Shown here piece after piece: positions 1 to 9,490 of a stretch of 64,000 nt of DNA. The notes beneath the pieces are model-generated. The model searched no databases, had not been told where the DNA came from, and saw only the letters and a list, made by a program, of their open reading frames with translations. Source of the DNA: Bradyrhizobium ottawaense. GTDB lineage: Bacteria; Pseudomonadota; Alphaproteobacteria; Rhizobiales; Xanthobacteraceae. The DNA lies in the NCBI RefSeq assembly GCF_002278135.3, contig NZ_CP029425.2:682001-746000 (forward strand), given 5' to 3'. The first letter of the stretch is position 1; each line of letters starts with the position of its first letter. The position numbers and the translations under genes are program-made.

Positions 1-615
1 ACAGGAGGCGATACCATCCAAGCCCGTGAGCTGAACAAGGGCTTTTTCAGCTTCAAGCCGCAGTTCAAGTTGACGATGTCGGGCAACTACCGGCCGAAGG
101 TGGACGGTGGTGAGGCGTCTCAGGGGACGTGGCGCCGCCTGATCATGGTCCGGTGGGCGATTACGGTTCCGGAGCAAGACGTTGATCGGCAGCTATCGAC
201 GAAGCTCAAGGCCGAAGCCTCGGGCATCTTAAATCGATTACTTGATGGCCTTCGCGATTGGATCGACCGTGGCCTTCTCGTCCCCGATGAGATCAAGGAG
301 ACGACGGAGGAGTACCGCAGTGATAGCGACGTTCTTGGTCGCTTCCTCCAAGAATGCACTATGCGGGCGGAGGGCCAGCGTCTGTCCAACGCAGAGCTCC
401 ATAACCTGTTTGTAGTTTGGAGCAGAAAGAATGGTGAGCGGCCGTGGACAAAGAAGAGTTTAACCAGCGCGATGAAGGAGCGAGATTACGAGCAGTCCCG
501 AGGGGAGGAGCGCTATTGGAAGGACATCGTGGCCACCAAATCGGCGGGTGACTTTGCGGTTGGCGCCGCGGCTGAGGACGATTTAGACGGCGACGAAGCG
601 GAAAACGACAGTTGA
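1..615 (+). CDS. P4/D5-type phage or plasmid primase-helicase, C-terminal part
   Basis: The frame is open from the first base, so only about 204 C-terminal residues are seen. Around residues 15-50 the order FKPQFKL, SGNYRPKV and GTWRRLIMV matches the conserved block after the helicase core of P4-alpha/D5 primases, where Asn and the WRR arginines contact nucleotide and DNA. The rest is a hydrophilic, helical tail ending in an acidic stretch. Proteins of this family start replication of integrative elements and satellite phages, so the window probably begins inside such an element. Its stop codon is followed at once by the iteron-like repeats. N-terminal primase motifs cannot be checked. Confidence 0.75.
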   Translation, partial: TGGDTIQARELNKGFFSFKPQFKLTMSGNYRPKVDGGEASQGTWRRLIMVRWAITVPEQDVDRQLSTKLKAEASGILNRLLDGLRDWIDRGLLVPDEIKETTEEYRSDSDVLGRFLQECTMRAEGQRLSNAELHNLFVVWSRKNGERPWTKKSLTSAMKERDYEQSRGEERYWKDIVATKSAGDFAVGAAAEDDLDGDEAENDS

Positions 616-616
616 A

Positions 617-826
617 AGTGTCGGGGAATGCGAGAGTCCAGGAAGTGTCGAGGCTAAAGAAGCCCGAGAAAACTGAGGCTTCCCGACAGTTTCGACACTT
701 TAGACACTTCTTTGCACATAACTCCCTAAGCGCGCGCCCGCGCGCGCAGGAAGGACTAGCTCAGGACACCGAAGTGTCGGGCAGGTTCGGTGTCAACCGG
801 CGTCAACCTTGTCAACCGTGTCAACC
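617..826. repeat. Iteron-like repeat field after the primase gene
   Basis: AGTGTCG occurs directly at 617-623, 644-650 and 773-779. Its complement CGACACT lies at 693-699, with a close variant at 702-709. Four GTCAACC units follow at 792-798, 802-808, 811-817 and 820-826, spaced 9-10 bp. Between the sets is a run of alternating C and G (731-747). P4-type primases bind iterons near their origin, so an origin or autoregulatory site is possible. This is inference from position. Confidence 0.5.
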
Positions 827-1157
827 TAACTTTTGGAGTGCTCCGGCTGGCGATACTGAGGGGTGCGAATTACCCGCGGTCGGGCGGATAGCCAGAGGGA
901 CCCGTGAAACAAAGAAGTCGACCGCGATGAAGCGATCGATCGGCTGGAGCAGCAGAGCTTAAGGAACGCAATCAATAGGGGCGTGGCGGTGCCTAACACG
1001 CTTGGTAGCCCATCGTCGAGGCGCCGCACCGGGCCGGTTCTGTCTCAATAGCGGACCTGTCGTGACAGCGGGGCATGGGCAGCTTGTGACCCTTAGGCGA
1101 CATTCGCCTACTCGAAATTCGCGGTGCAGCAGTCTCGTGCCGTCGCGCAAACCCGCC
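827..1157. other. Gap without a convincing gene
   Basis: Between the repeat field and the DUF1080 gene I see no family signature. A TTG-initiated frame from 612 crosses the repeats and reads as low-complexity sequence. Confidence 0.4.
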
Positions 1158-1772
1158 TTACAAAGGCTTGATCTCTACTTTACGGAATTTGATCGTTCCC
1201 GCGCCGTGTTGCAGGGCGATCGAGCCTTCATCGAACATTCCGTTCCGCAGTTCGGCTGTTTTCTGACCGTTGAGCACGACCGTGATGTCGCGCCCCTTCG
1301 CCGTGATCTCGAATGTGTTCCATTTGCCGCCGGCTTTCGGCTTCGGATTGATCTCGATGTAACGTGTGATCGCGCCGGTGCCGTAACTTGGATCGGGCCG
1401 CTGGTCAAAGATATTTGCTTCGTAGCAGGTACGGTCGGTGATCTTCTTGGCATCGAGGCAGCGGAAGTAAATGCCGCTGTTTGCATCATCGCTCGGCCAG
1501 AATTCGATGCGCAGCACGAAGTCCTTGTACGGCTTCTTGCTAACGAGATAACCGGCCTCCTTGTCTTCCATCTTGTCGGCAATCACCGTGCCGTCCGCCA
1601 GATGCCAATTGGACTTCCCGATCTGATCCCATTGTTCGAGGTCTTTGCCATCGAACAGCGTGATCCAGCCGGCTTCCTCAGCTTTAGCCTGCGGCAGCGA
1701 CTGGCTCACGGTGAAACCCAAGGCGACGAGTGCAAGAGCGAATTGCAAAGAACGGAGTGACGTCTTTCGCAT
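1158..1772 (-). CDS. Secreted DUF1080 (3-keto-disaccharide hydrolase-like) protein
   Basis: A 204-residue protein with a signal peptide (basic start, hydrophobic core, A-K-A cleavage near residue 31). A single DUF1080 domain follows, with the family pattern WITLFDGKDLEQW near its start, SGIYFR in the middle and a closing IKFRKVEIKPL strand. The fold is a concanavalin-like beta sandwich. Relatives bind or cleave sugars, some as 3-keto-glycoside hydrolases, but the substrate here is unknown. AGGAGG stands 8 bases before the ATG, which supports this start. It is monocistronic and probably periplasmic. Confidence 0.85.
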   Translation of the reverse strand: MRKTSLRSLQFALALVALGFTVSQSLPQAKAEEAGWITLFDGKDLEQWDQIGKSNWHLADGTVIADKMEDKEAGYLVSKKPYKDFVLRIEFWPSDDANSGIYFRCLDAKKITDRTCYEANIFDQRPDPSYGTGAITRYIEINPKPKAGGKWNTFEITAKGRDITVVLNGQKTAELRNGMFDEGSIALQHGAGTIKFRKVEIKPL

Positions 1773-2107
1773 GATTGACTCCTCCTGGCCGGTCCGCCGA
1801 TTGTCCTTCCGGTCGGCAGTCTTGATGATAAGGCCTTGCGTAAATTCTGGCTAGGCTCGTCCCTCACGCATTCAACGAAGATACGGGAGGCATCGATGGA
1901 CTAAGGCTCCCTATGCTGAAGTTGGCGATGCGCAGGAGTCGCTCGTTACCTTCGATGAGGTGCCCCTTGGAGCGACGAGGCACTGAAGCTGTGCGACCGC
2001 AGCATGCTCGTCGTGGACGCACTGCGCTGCCCATCGCGACGTAACGCATAAAGCCGGTCTGTCACCACTTAGGCAGAACGGTGCGACGAGACGTGTTGGA
2101 AGTCGGT
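1773..2107. other. 335-bp gap
   Basis: Apart from the ribosome-binding site of the DUF1080 gene at its left end, I see no gene, hairpin or repeat that I can support. Confidence 0.4.
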
Positions 2108-3232
2108 TCAAAAATAGCTCTTCAATGTGCCGCGCCGTCGGACGTCGAGTGTGGCGCAGTGGAAGCCGCCACCAAATGCGGCATAATGTAAGAACTCACA
2201 GAGAATCGGTTCGAATCCCCAATTCTCCAACGCACGCGTCATCGCAATATGATGTGGATCTACGATGACGCGTTTCTCATCTACCATCAGTACGTTCATG
2301 TTGAGCCATTTCCCGCATAGCGAAGTGATCCTGAGCATAGGATCGGTTATCGGGTCGGGCTCGGGGGCCACGAGGATGTCCCATCCTTTCAAGATGGCCG
2401 GAAGGTGGTCGACGTCTATGTATTCGGGATTAATCAGAATCTTGCCGGGCCCAAGCGGCAATATGGTGGTGTCGATGTGCATTGGATTGGGACAGCAGCT
2501 CTTAATCTCATGGATGCGATAACCGTCGCCAAGGTGGCGACGCAGCCATTCGATACCAGATGCATTCGTGACGTTGCTGCGGGTCACGAATAGGTCGCGC
2601 CCGCAGCGAAAGAAGTCGGCGGCGTCAAAGACCGGCTCGAATTCGGTGAGGATGTATGAGATCGGCTCGCCTTTTTTAGGGACGCGGAATTCTGGATCGA
2701 ACAATTCGTCCGTCAGTTGCGGTCTGGGCGCGCTCGTCCACCGCGCGCCACGTTGGAAATAGTCTTTCAGAATCGGACGATAGGAATGCGTCTCGAAGTA
2801 CCGACAGGGCCAAACCATTGGGGTTTCAATGATCTCGTCGCCGATCACGAGCATGCTGTCACGCGGGCAGGAATTGCAGAAGCCGCGCGAGGACCATTCC
2901 GGCGTGCTGAAACGTTTCCTGTGATCGACGGCGTCCGGCCGCCTTACGATGATACCCAGCGACTGTAGCAGCGCCACAAAGCCATCAATCTCACGCTGAG
3001 CCGGTTCGATCATGATCTTTGGGTAACGGAAGCCTGCGAACAGCGCCTGGGCACGCGCCGCCATGCCCGGAATGTTGCAGGTCACAACCGGATGATCGGA
3101 CGGGATAACCGCGCCCTCAAGCCTTCCGACTATCACTTCCTCCAGCATGCCCCACTCGTCGTGTGAGCTCACCGGAGAAACTTGGCCCGATGGGACGGCA
3201 TCCGGACCGCGAACGCGTGTGACCATGTCCAT
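2108..3232 (-). CDS. Glycine amidinotransferase-family enzyme
   Basis: This 374-residue cytosolic protein carries the AGAT active-site blocks: an HE-rich entry (SSHDEWGMLEEVIVGR), PNPMHIDTTILPLGPGK with the catalytic His, and the C-terminal GGGFHCATLDVRRRGT with the nucleophilic Cys. The family moves the amidino group from arginine to an amine acceptor (glycine, inosamine phosphate, lysine). The GGGFHC-DVRRRGTL end is close to true glycine amidinotransferases, but the acceptor cannot be read from sequence. No partner genes for creatine, aminoglycoside or toxin synthesis lie beside it. A second in-frame ATG two codons downstream is also possible. Confidence 0.85.
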   Translation of the reverse strand: MDMVTRVRGPDAVPSGQVSPVSSHDEWGMLEEVIVGRLEGAVIPSDHPVVTCNIPGMAARAQALFAGFRYPKIMIEPAQREIDGFVALLQSLGIIVRRPDAVDHRKRFSTPEWSSRGFCNSCPRDSMLVIGDEIIETPMVWPCRYFETHSYRPILKDYFQRGARWTSAPRPQLTDELFDPEFRVPKKGEPISYILTEFEPVFDAADFFRCGRDLFVTRSNVTNASGIEWLRRHLGDGYRIHEIKSCCPNPMHIDTTILPLGPGKILINPEYIDVDHLPAILKGWDILVAPEPDPITDPMLRITSLCGKWLNMNVLMVDEKRVIVDPHHIAMTRALENWGFEPILCEFLHYAAFGGGFHCATLDVRRRGTLKSYF

Positions 3233-3459
3233 GCATGAGGCCCTCTGTGCGCTACAACAGCCGCAGGTCCCGGGAGTTCCAGAGATCCGACCGCGGTCGC
3301 GGGGTCGAGTCGCAAATCCTTGGTGTCGCCTGATGGCCGGTGGCTGACCTCAGCCCGGAGCGCGGCGATGTCCGCTTCCGAGAGATAGCCCCACCAAGGG
3401 CATGCTGGCTAACGAGGGCAGCCTTTGACCCGAAACAGACATGACCGTATCGCGGTCGC

Positions 3460-5250
3460 TTACCCCTCCGGCACCCCGGCCACGCGCATGCCCTCATAGA
3501 CGCGCGCGCGCCCGGCGAGGTATACCGGATGGTCACTTACGGCGAAGGCACGGAAGCGGCGGATGTTGAAGTTCGGATCAAGCGTAAGTCCTGCTTGTAC
3601 GGCAGCCCGCGCTTGGTCTAGCGCGCCGAGACGCGCCAAAGCAGCCGCAAGACAGAAATGCACGACGGCGTAGTTCCGGTTTGCGTCGAGGCACCGGCGC
3701 AGTCAGACGACAGCTTCGGCATCAAGGTTGAGCTGCATCTTGGCGAAGCCGACCCAAGCCATCCATCGGGATCCCAAGGTATCGCGAGGAGAAAGGCGGA
3801 ATGCCTCTTGAACGTGTATTTCGGTTTCCTCGCCACGGCCGAGAAAATACTTGGCAAAACCGATGAGCGGATGGGCGTTGGCAAAATTTCGATCCAGCGC
3901 CAACGTCTGCTCAAATTCACGGATGCCTTGATCCGCTCGTTTCGTAAACATTTGCACGCAGCCCAAGGTCAGATGGGCCAAAGCGTGGTTCGGCGCGAGG
4001 GAAAGTGCTTTGATCGAGGCCGACTCGGCTGCCGCAAACCGCGCGGTCCCGTCGTCGCTCATAGATAGTGCTCCAATCGTGGCATCGACACTCGCCACGC
4101 CGACCAATGCCTCGACGTTGCGGGGATCGAGCTCCAAGGCACGCTCAAAAAACCCACGTGCTTGCGTCAAGTGTTCGGGGGCGACCCCCTTGTAAAGGTA
4201 AGCCCTGCCCAGGAACACCAAGTCCATTGCATCAGGATGTAACGTGCGCTCGGCGCGTGTTGCCTCAGCCGCAACGAGCTGGGCTCTAAGCATGTTGGCA
4301 ATCCTCGATACGATTTCGTCCTGCATATCGAAGAGGTCGGCGACCGGCTTGTCGAACCGCTCCGCCCATAAGTGATTGCCGGTTCGAACATCGATCAGCT
4401 CCACGTTCACCCTCAATCGCTTGCCACCTCGCTGCACAGAGCCTTCGAGCACATAGCGGACGTTTAACTCCCGCCCAACCTGCTTCACATCGACGGCCTT
4501 GCCCTTAAAAGTGAACGCGGTGTTGCGGGCGATGACGAATGAGCCGCTGATGCGGGACAAGTCAGTGGTCAAGCTTTCGGTTACACCATCCACGAAGTAA
4601 TCTTGCTCGGGATCGCCGCCGAGGTTGGCGAACGGCAGCACAACGATGGAAAGATGAGGCGGTGAAAGCGGGCCTGGCACCGCGCGCGTGGTCTCTATCG
4701 CCGAGCTTGGCCCATCCCGGATGACTGCGTAGGCCCGGACCGGGCGAGCGATATTTTTGAGATTCTGCTCACCAAGATCAGCAAATTCAATTGCGACCTT
4801 GCCGCGGACATGATCATAGACGGCAGACGAGATGCAGATTCCGCCCGGTTCTGTAATGCTCTCAAGACGAGCGGCAATATTCACGCCGTCCCCAAAGATA
4901 TCGTGCGGTTCGACAATTACGTCGCCAATATTGATGCCCACGCGGAAAGCAATACGCGTGTCCTCCACGTCGGCGATTGTCAGTTCAAGAATGCGGGTCT
5001 GGAACTGCATAGCAGCCCGAACCGCTTCGACCGCGCTCGGAAACTCCGCCAAGAACCCGTCGCCGGTGTTCTTGACGATGCGGCCGCCGTGCTCCGCAAT
5101 CGCGGGTTCGACACTGCCCGCGAGGAGCGCTTTCAGTTTGGCGTGCGTAGCCTCTTCGTCGCTGTGCATCAGCCGCGAGTAACCAGCCACGTCAGCGGCC
5201 AATATTGCGGCTAACCTGCGCTCGAATCGGACCGGCCGCTCCTGCACCAT
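3460..5250 (-). pseudogene. Class III adenylate cyclase with TPR tail, interrupted by a TGA codon
   Basis: The cyclase domain (first ~200 residues) has LAADVAGYSRLMH and KNTGDGFLAEF with both metal-binding Asp, then GVNIAARLE. A TolB-like middle and TPR repeats follow. At 3703-3705 a TGA replaces an expected Trp codon (AEAVV-stop-LRRCLDANRNY). The same frame then continues to the usual family end EGMRVAGVPEG and stops at 3460. So this is one nonsense mutation, not a frameshift, and a product ending at 3703 would lose about 80 residues of TPR. Frame extension upstream to 5442 translates a decayed dispersed repeat, so I place the start at 5250 (MVQERPVRFERRLA). Confidence 0.8.
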
Positions 5251-5401
5251 GGCTCTCAACCCAACCGACGAGATATTGTACGACGGATCGGGTGACCGGG
5301 CCATACCGCTAATGTCGCCTAATGGCCCATCGCTGCCCAGCGGAATGCTTGTTGGGGCGTCGGCTGTCGGGTGTGGAGCGGAAACTGATTGCAGCGGTCC
5401 G

Positions 5402-5431
5402 GACCGCCGATTTTGACCCTGAGCAGACATT
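5402..5431 (-). repeat. Dispersed GGGTCA/GTCC repeat, decayed copy
   Basis: On the minus strand it reads ATGTCTGC, AGGGTCAAAA, CGG, GGTCC. It is the same element as at 24091 and 7411, and lies directly before the cyclase gene. Confidence 0.5.
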
Positions 5432-5498
5432 TTTCTAGCCACGCATTGACTCAGTATGCTTTGATCGGCCGAGAAATGTGGTCATCGGGATAAAGACC

Positions 5499-6494
5499 AT
5501 GCGAAGGCGAGACCTTCTCACAGGCGTACTGGCCACGGCAACGGCGAGCGCATTGCAGGCCGCCGAAAGAAATAAGGTGGTCTATCGTCTCGCCGTTTGC
5601 AGCCAGTTCGGATTGGAAAGCTTCACGACGACCCACTGGGCGATCCTATTTAATCGATTGCCTCAGATGGGGTTCACCGAGGGCAAGAATCTGATCGTGG
5701 ATCGATTTTCGACCGAGGGCCGACCTGAACGGTATGAAGAGATTGCTTGGAGCATGGTGCAAGCAAAGCCTGACGTGATAGCGCTTGGGTTCGATCATCA
5801 GCTCATCTTACAGGTCGCAAGATACACAACTACGATTCCCATCGTTGCAAGTTTTGGTGATCCGGTGGCTGCTGGAATTGTAAAGAACATGGCAAGGCCA
5901 GAGGGCAACATCACCGGCGTTTCGTTAGACGCTGGAATCGAGATGCAAGGAAAACATTTGGAAATTCTTCGGCGGGCTGTCCCTTCAGCATCGCAGGTTG
6001 CATATCTCTCGGACCGCGCAGGATGGGAAGGGAGTTGGGGCAAGGCGGTCAGAGAAGCAGGACAGCGGTCGGGAGCTACAATCATAGGTGCGCCGATGGA
6101 GCTTTCGGCAGGAGAGACGGAGTACCGCCAAACCTTCAGGACCATGGCGCAACAATCGGTTCAAGCGCTTATGGTTAGCGGACTTCCGCCGAATTCCGAG
6201 CACCGTGAGTTGATACTTGAACTGGCGACGCAACATCGGCTGCCGTCGATTACTTGGTGGACGGACATCGCCGAAAGCAAACAAGTGCTTTTGGCTTATG
6301 CGCCGGACTGGCCGTACTATTTCGGGATTTGGGCGGATGAAGTCGGCCAAGCTCTCAACGGCGTCGCACCGGCGGACATTCCAATTCATCAGCCCACGAA
6401 GCTTGTGCTTGCAATCAACCTGAGAACCGCGAAGACACTTGGCCTTGAGGTGCCTGCCACATTGATCTCTAGTGCGGATATGGTCATCGAATAG
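5499..6494 (+). CDS. ABC_sub_bind family substrate-binding protein
   Basis: About 331 residues. It starts MRRRDLLTG, a twin-arginine-like export signal followed by an Ala-rich core; an ATG seven codons upstream is less likely. The body is the two-lobed ABC_sub_bind fold (TrpX-like): YRLAVCSQFG at the entry, IPIVASFGDPVAAGIV and PEGNITGVS in lobe one, and the family end HQPTKLVLAINLRTAKTLGLEVP. No permease or ATPase gene is adjacent, which is usual for these orphan proteins in Bradyrhizobium. The ligand is unknown. Confidence 0.85.
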   Translation: MRRRDLLTGVLATATASALQAAERNKVVYRLAVCSQFGLESFTTTHWAILFNRLPQMGFTEGKNLIVDRFSTEGRPERYEEIAWSMVQAKPDVIALGFDHQLILQVARYTTTIPIVASFGDPVAAGIVKNMARPEGNITGVSLDAGIEMQGKHLEILRRAVPSASQVAYLSDRAGWEGSWGKAVREAGQRSGATIIGAPMELSAGETEYRQTFRTMAQQSVQALMVSGLPPNSEHRELILELATQHRLPSITWWTDIAESKQVLLAYAPDWPYYFGIWADEVGQALNGVAPADIPIHQPTKLVLAINLRTAKTLGLEVPATLISSADMVIE

Positions 6495-6878
6495 GGTATG
6501 CTGCACCGCATGAGTCCGTCAGCGGCCCATCTGCGAAGTTGCGCCGCGTCTGACGGAGGTCCGCTCATCGCGGCGAACCGGACCAGATTTGCTCAACCTG
6601 AGTTCTTCCTATTTTGACGCGGACGTGGCGCACACCGTCCTAGCTACGTCCGTTTTCGGCCGGTAGGCCACGCACCCGAGGCCGCGGCCAAGTTTTGCCT
6701 TCTCCCCCGTTGCGGACCAGTCTGGATAGACAAGCGTCTCCTACGGTGTGCCGCTGCGAACGTATAATAGACAGATGAGAGGTTGCTGCGTTCAATTTGC
6801 TTGCTGATCAGAGAACGCTGGCAATTCCAGCGCGAATGCGGGCGTCAACCCGCGCAGTTCCAAAGGGAGGACAACGAA
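6495..6878. other. 384-bp gap upstream of the cupin gene
   Basis: It holds a decayed dispersed repeat (GTCCG and GGTCCGCTC near 6506-6570) and a TATAAT at 6763-6768 that could serve as a -10 box. I see no clear -35 partner. Confidence 0.35.
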
Positions 6879-7292
6879 ATGCGTCAATCGCTGACGTTAC
6901 GCGCTGCCATTGCGTTAGCTTTCACGGCTTCCGCCCACATCGCATTCGCGGAAGATGCCCCGAAGGACAACCAAGGATACACCACCCCTAAGACCGTCGT
7001 CATCGACCTCGGCAAGGAAATTCCAAGTATGGCAGGGTGGCAACTGAGGCTGCGTGTTTTGAACATCGCGCCGGGCGGACACATCGGGTTGCACAACCAC
7101 AAGGACCGGCCCGCGGTTGTCTATTTCCATCAAGGGACGGATGCCGTCACAAACGAAGACGGCAGTTCAAAAACATTCCACCCAGGCGACACCACGGCTG
7201 AGGGTGTCAGTACAGTGCATTGGCATAAAAACACCGGCGATGATGCTGTGGTGATTTATACTGCCGACTTGATCAAAGTACCGGCGAAATAG
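6879..7292 (+). CDS. Secreted cupin-domain protein
   Basis: 137 residues from the ATG at 6879, which is preceded by GGGAGG. A frame extension to 6783 has no ribosome-binding site. A signal peptide covers about residues 1-23. The cupin motifs follow: PGGHIGLHNHKDRPAVVYFHQG (motif 1, two His and the acid/His set) and TVHWHKNTGDDAVVIY (motif 2). This indicates a small metal-binding beta barrel in the periplasm. Function unknown. It stands alone. Confidence 0.8.
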   Translation: MRQSLTLRAAIALAFTASAHIAFAEDAPKDNQGYTTPKTVVIDLGKEIPSMAGWQLRLRVLNIAPGGHIGLHNHKDRPAVVYFHQGTDAVTNEDGSSKTFHPGDTTAEGVSTVHWHKNTGDDAVVIYTADLIKVPAK

Positions 7293-7410
7293 CAGTAAAA
7301 GGGGACGCAGCCCACTTCCGCTTCTGGCCCGTAGCCGAAAGTGGCCTAAACGCGCGTCATGTCCGGCTTCAGGGGCAAACCGGACTACGGTCTGACTTGG
7401 CATCTGCCGC

Positions 7411-7435
7411 CGCTTTTGACCCGAAGCGGACTTTC
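7411..7435 (-). repeat. Dispersed GGGTCA/GTCC repeat copy
   Basis: On the minus strand it reads AAAGTCCGCTTCGGGTCAAAAG. This is close to the consensus seen at 24091, between the cupin and an ABC_sub_bind gene. Confidence 0.5.
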
Positions 7436-7446
7436 GGTGCCTCAAT

Positions 7447-8409
7447 CTACTCGATCACTCTGTCTGCCAACAGGAGCACTTGCTCCGGGACGGCCAAATG
7501 CAACGCTTTGGCCGTTTGGAGATTGATCACGAACTGAAACTTCGTCGGTTGCTCAACCGGCAAGTCCGCTGCATTCGCACCTTTTAGGATGCGGTCCACG
7601 TGATCGGCCGCTAAAACAAATAGAGCCTTGATGTCCGGCCCGTAAGCCATCAACCCACCCAGGTCCGGGTAATTGGTGACCTGATATACTGTCGGCAGGC
7701 GGTACTTAAGTGCGATTGATGGCAACGACGGCCGCGGCGGGTCCGCAAGTACGTAGACGATTTCGCACTCCGCGGCCTGCATGTCGGCGAACGCCTTTTC
7801 GACGTCCTCGGGGTTGGGCGCAACGAACCGTTGGGCTGAAATGCCGATGACGCCCGCCGACCTGGCCGCTACGTCGGCCAAAGCCGGATGCGTCGGGTTG
7901 TTTGAAGTGAGTACACCGATTTTCCGGACCTTGGGAAACAGAAGGCGAATAATGTCGAGCGTCTTCGCTGTGAGATCACCGAACATATTCGCAACGCCGG
8001 TGATATTACCACCGGGCTTGGCAAAACTTCTGACGAAGCCAGAGCCGATCGGATCGGTGGCTGGCGCCATGATGATCGGAGTCGTCGAGGTCGCTCGTTG
8101 TGCAGCTGCAATAGCAGGCGTCGCTTCGGCAATTATGATGTCCGGCTTTAGTGCAACGAGATCCTCGACTAATTTCGGTAACAGCGCGTAGTGTCCCTTC
8201 GCTTCGCGCAGTTCGAATATAAGGTCCTTTCCCTCCCGATATCCTTTGGCTTCCAAAGCTTCTCTGAACCAGCCGATGATCCGGTCGCCTTGTCCGGAGG
8301 TAACCAGCGCGACGCGCCATGGCTGCGATCGCTGGGCGTGCACCACGGCGCCAATGGCAACTAAAGAAGCTGTCGTAAGCAAGGCACGACGCGTTACTGA
8401 ACGAGCCAT
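7447..8409 (-). CDS. ABC_sub_bind family substrate-binding protein
   Basis: 320 residues from the ATG at 8409, which has AGGAG seven bases before it. A frame extension to 8532 lacks a signal peptide and is rejected. The export signal is MARSVTRRALLTTASLVA. Family landmarks are IGWFREALEAKGYREGKDL, TPIIMAPATDPIGSGFV, KPGGNITGVANM and the closing VEQPTKFQFVINLQTAKALHL. It is an orphan binding protein with unknown ligand, about as diverged from the 5499 gene as family members normally are. Confidence 0.87.
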   Translation of the reverse strand: MARSVTRRALLTTASLVAIGAVVHAQRSQPWRVALVTSGQGDRIIGWFREALEAKGYREGKDLIFELREAKGHYALLPKLVEDLVALKPDIIIAEATPAIAAAQRATSTTPIIMAPATDPIGSGFVRSFAKPGGNITGVANMFGDLTAKTLDIIRLLFPKVRKIGVLTSNNPTHPALADVAARSAGVIGISAQRFVAPNPEDVEKAFADMQAAECEIVYVLADPPRPSLPSIALKYRLPTVYQVTNYPDLGGLMAYGPDIKALFVLAADHVDRILKGANAADLPVEQPTKFQFVINLQTAKALHLAVPEQVLLLADRVIE

Positions 8410-8611
8410 GTGTCTCTCCTTGAGTTCGCACTGCGAGGTTAGCACGGGCGGATTCTTCAAAGAATATGGTCTCGCTTGCTGCGGCACGTGAGTCCGGAAC
8501 TGGCCCTCAGGCGACCTTCCGCAATGCCCCATGCTTTGTCCGCTAGTGAGTCATTGCAGACGTTAGCTTGTTTCGGCTACAGGACGCCGAGCAACCTGCA
8601 GGGCTGACCGC

Positions 8612-8818
8612 CTACACATGGTTTTCCGGCCGGATCTCCTGAGCGGCCGAGAGGCTATTCGACGCTCGGGAATTGCCCACTTTCTTGACGGCCTTCTTCA
8701 CCGCCGAGGCCGAGCGGCGGGTTTTCTTCGCTTCCTAACGGACTGCATCTTCCTGTCCCTTGGGTACGCGTGCCCGGTCCTGCTTGCGTCCGCGAGCTGT
8801 CTTCTTCGCTACCGCCAT
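8612..8818 (-). pseudogene. DUF3606-like small protein with internal TAG
   Basis: The frame opens MAVAKKTARGRKQDRARV, continues to ...EDAVR, hits TAG at 8735-8737, then resumes with EAKKTRRSASAVKKAVKKVGNSR. DUF3606 proteins have Tyr or similar where the stop sits (VRY-AKK) and end in the K-K-V-G-N-S helix. The Lys/Arg-rich N-terminus also fits. The end drifts after VGNSR. The family call is from memory of the motif and moderate. Confidence 0.55.
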
Positions 8819-9074
8819 CCTATGCGAACTGATGACGATACAACGCCGCAAGGATTCGCAGGTTCAGCATCAGCTCTCGCACGCGGCTCGATGCCCAAAA
8901 GGTGGCAGCATCCGTTGAATAACAGACCGTCCCGGCTATTACGCCCTCATCCCATCTCGACGCGTGTTGGCGGTACATCCACGCCCACTGGGGACTACAT
9001 TCGATGATTTGGTCGTTGAGACCATCGTGAACGTGGCACGGCATATCGGGATCGAACGTGTCCATCGACTTCAT
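8809..9074 (-). pseudogene. Small conserved-type protein, probably frameshifted
   Basis: From 9074 the frame reads MKSMDTFDPDMPCHVHDGLNDQ and reaches DEGVIAG. The neighbouring frame then gives RDGLLFNG, which fits the D-G-L-L-x-x-G end I associate with a small rhizobial protein family. One frameshift near residue 48 would explain this. The true end is uncertain and may lie before 8809. Function unknown. Confidence 0.35.
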
Positions 9075-9144
9075 GCCGGATGTCCAATTGACTTCCTTCG
9101 CCGACTGAGAAGCTCTTAGCCCTGGATGTCGTCCTGGGATCGTC

Positions 9145-9450
9145 TCATTCCATCCGAGCCTTGTCATTCAGATCGCGGATCCGGGCTTCGGCTTCTTCCC
9201 TCGAAGTCACGATCTCCGATTCATCCGGCATGCGCGCGATTGCACTGAGCCTCTTGAGCTCATCGACTTGTTCTTTTGTGGGCTTTTCCACTTTCCAATC
9301 CTTGAGGGCCTGCACAACGGCTTCGTCGTCGAGCACATCCAGCAGATTGTTTATGGTTTGCTCGCAATCTCTGGGGCCGGGCTCGACATGCCGGGCCAAA
9401 ATGCCTTGTGCGTCTTCCAAGGCCTTCGCCACTCGCTGTTCCGGATCCAT
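9145..9450 (-). CDS. Hypothetical acidic helical protein, 101 aa
   Basis: Charged and almost entirely helical by composition, with no Cys, signal peptide or membrane segment. Features include HVEPGPRDCEQTINNLLDVLDD and a C-terminal SREEAEARIRDLNDKA. It starts with ATG and lies 40 bp downstream of the ligase gene on the same strand, so the two may be cotranscribed. I do not recognise a family. Confidence 0.6.
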   Translation of the reverse strand: MDPEQRVAKALEDAQGILARHVEPGPRDCEQTINNLLDVLDDEAVVQALKDWKVEKPTKEQVDELKRLSAIARMPDESEIVTSREEAEARIRDLNDKARME

Positions 9451-9490
9451 GACCGGTACTCCACTTACTTATAGGAAAACGCGGTTATGA

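Noticed and set aside
612..962. TTG-initiated ORF over the iteron-like repeats
   Set aside because: Low-complexity, repeat-driven sequence and no ribosome-binding site; better read as a repeat field.
1002..1760. 252-codon plus-strand ORF
   Set aside because: Antisense shadow of the DUF1080 gene, without family features.
2205..2225. GGTTCGAATCC, a tRNA T-arm-like string
   Set aside because: It lies inside the amidinotransferase coding sequence and has no acceptor or anticodon arms.
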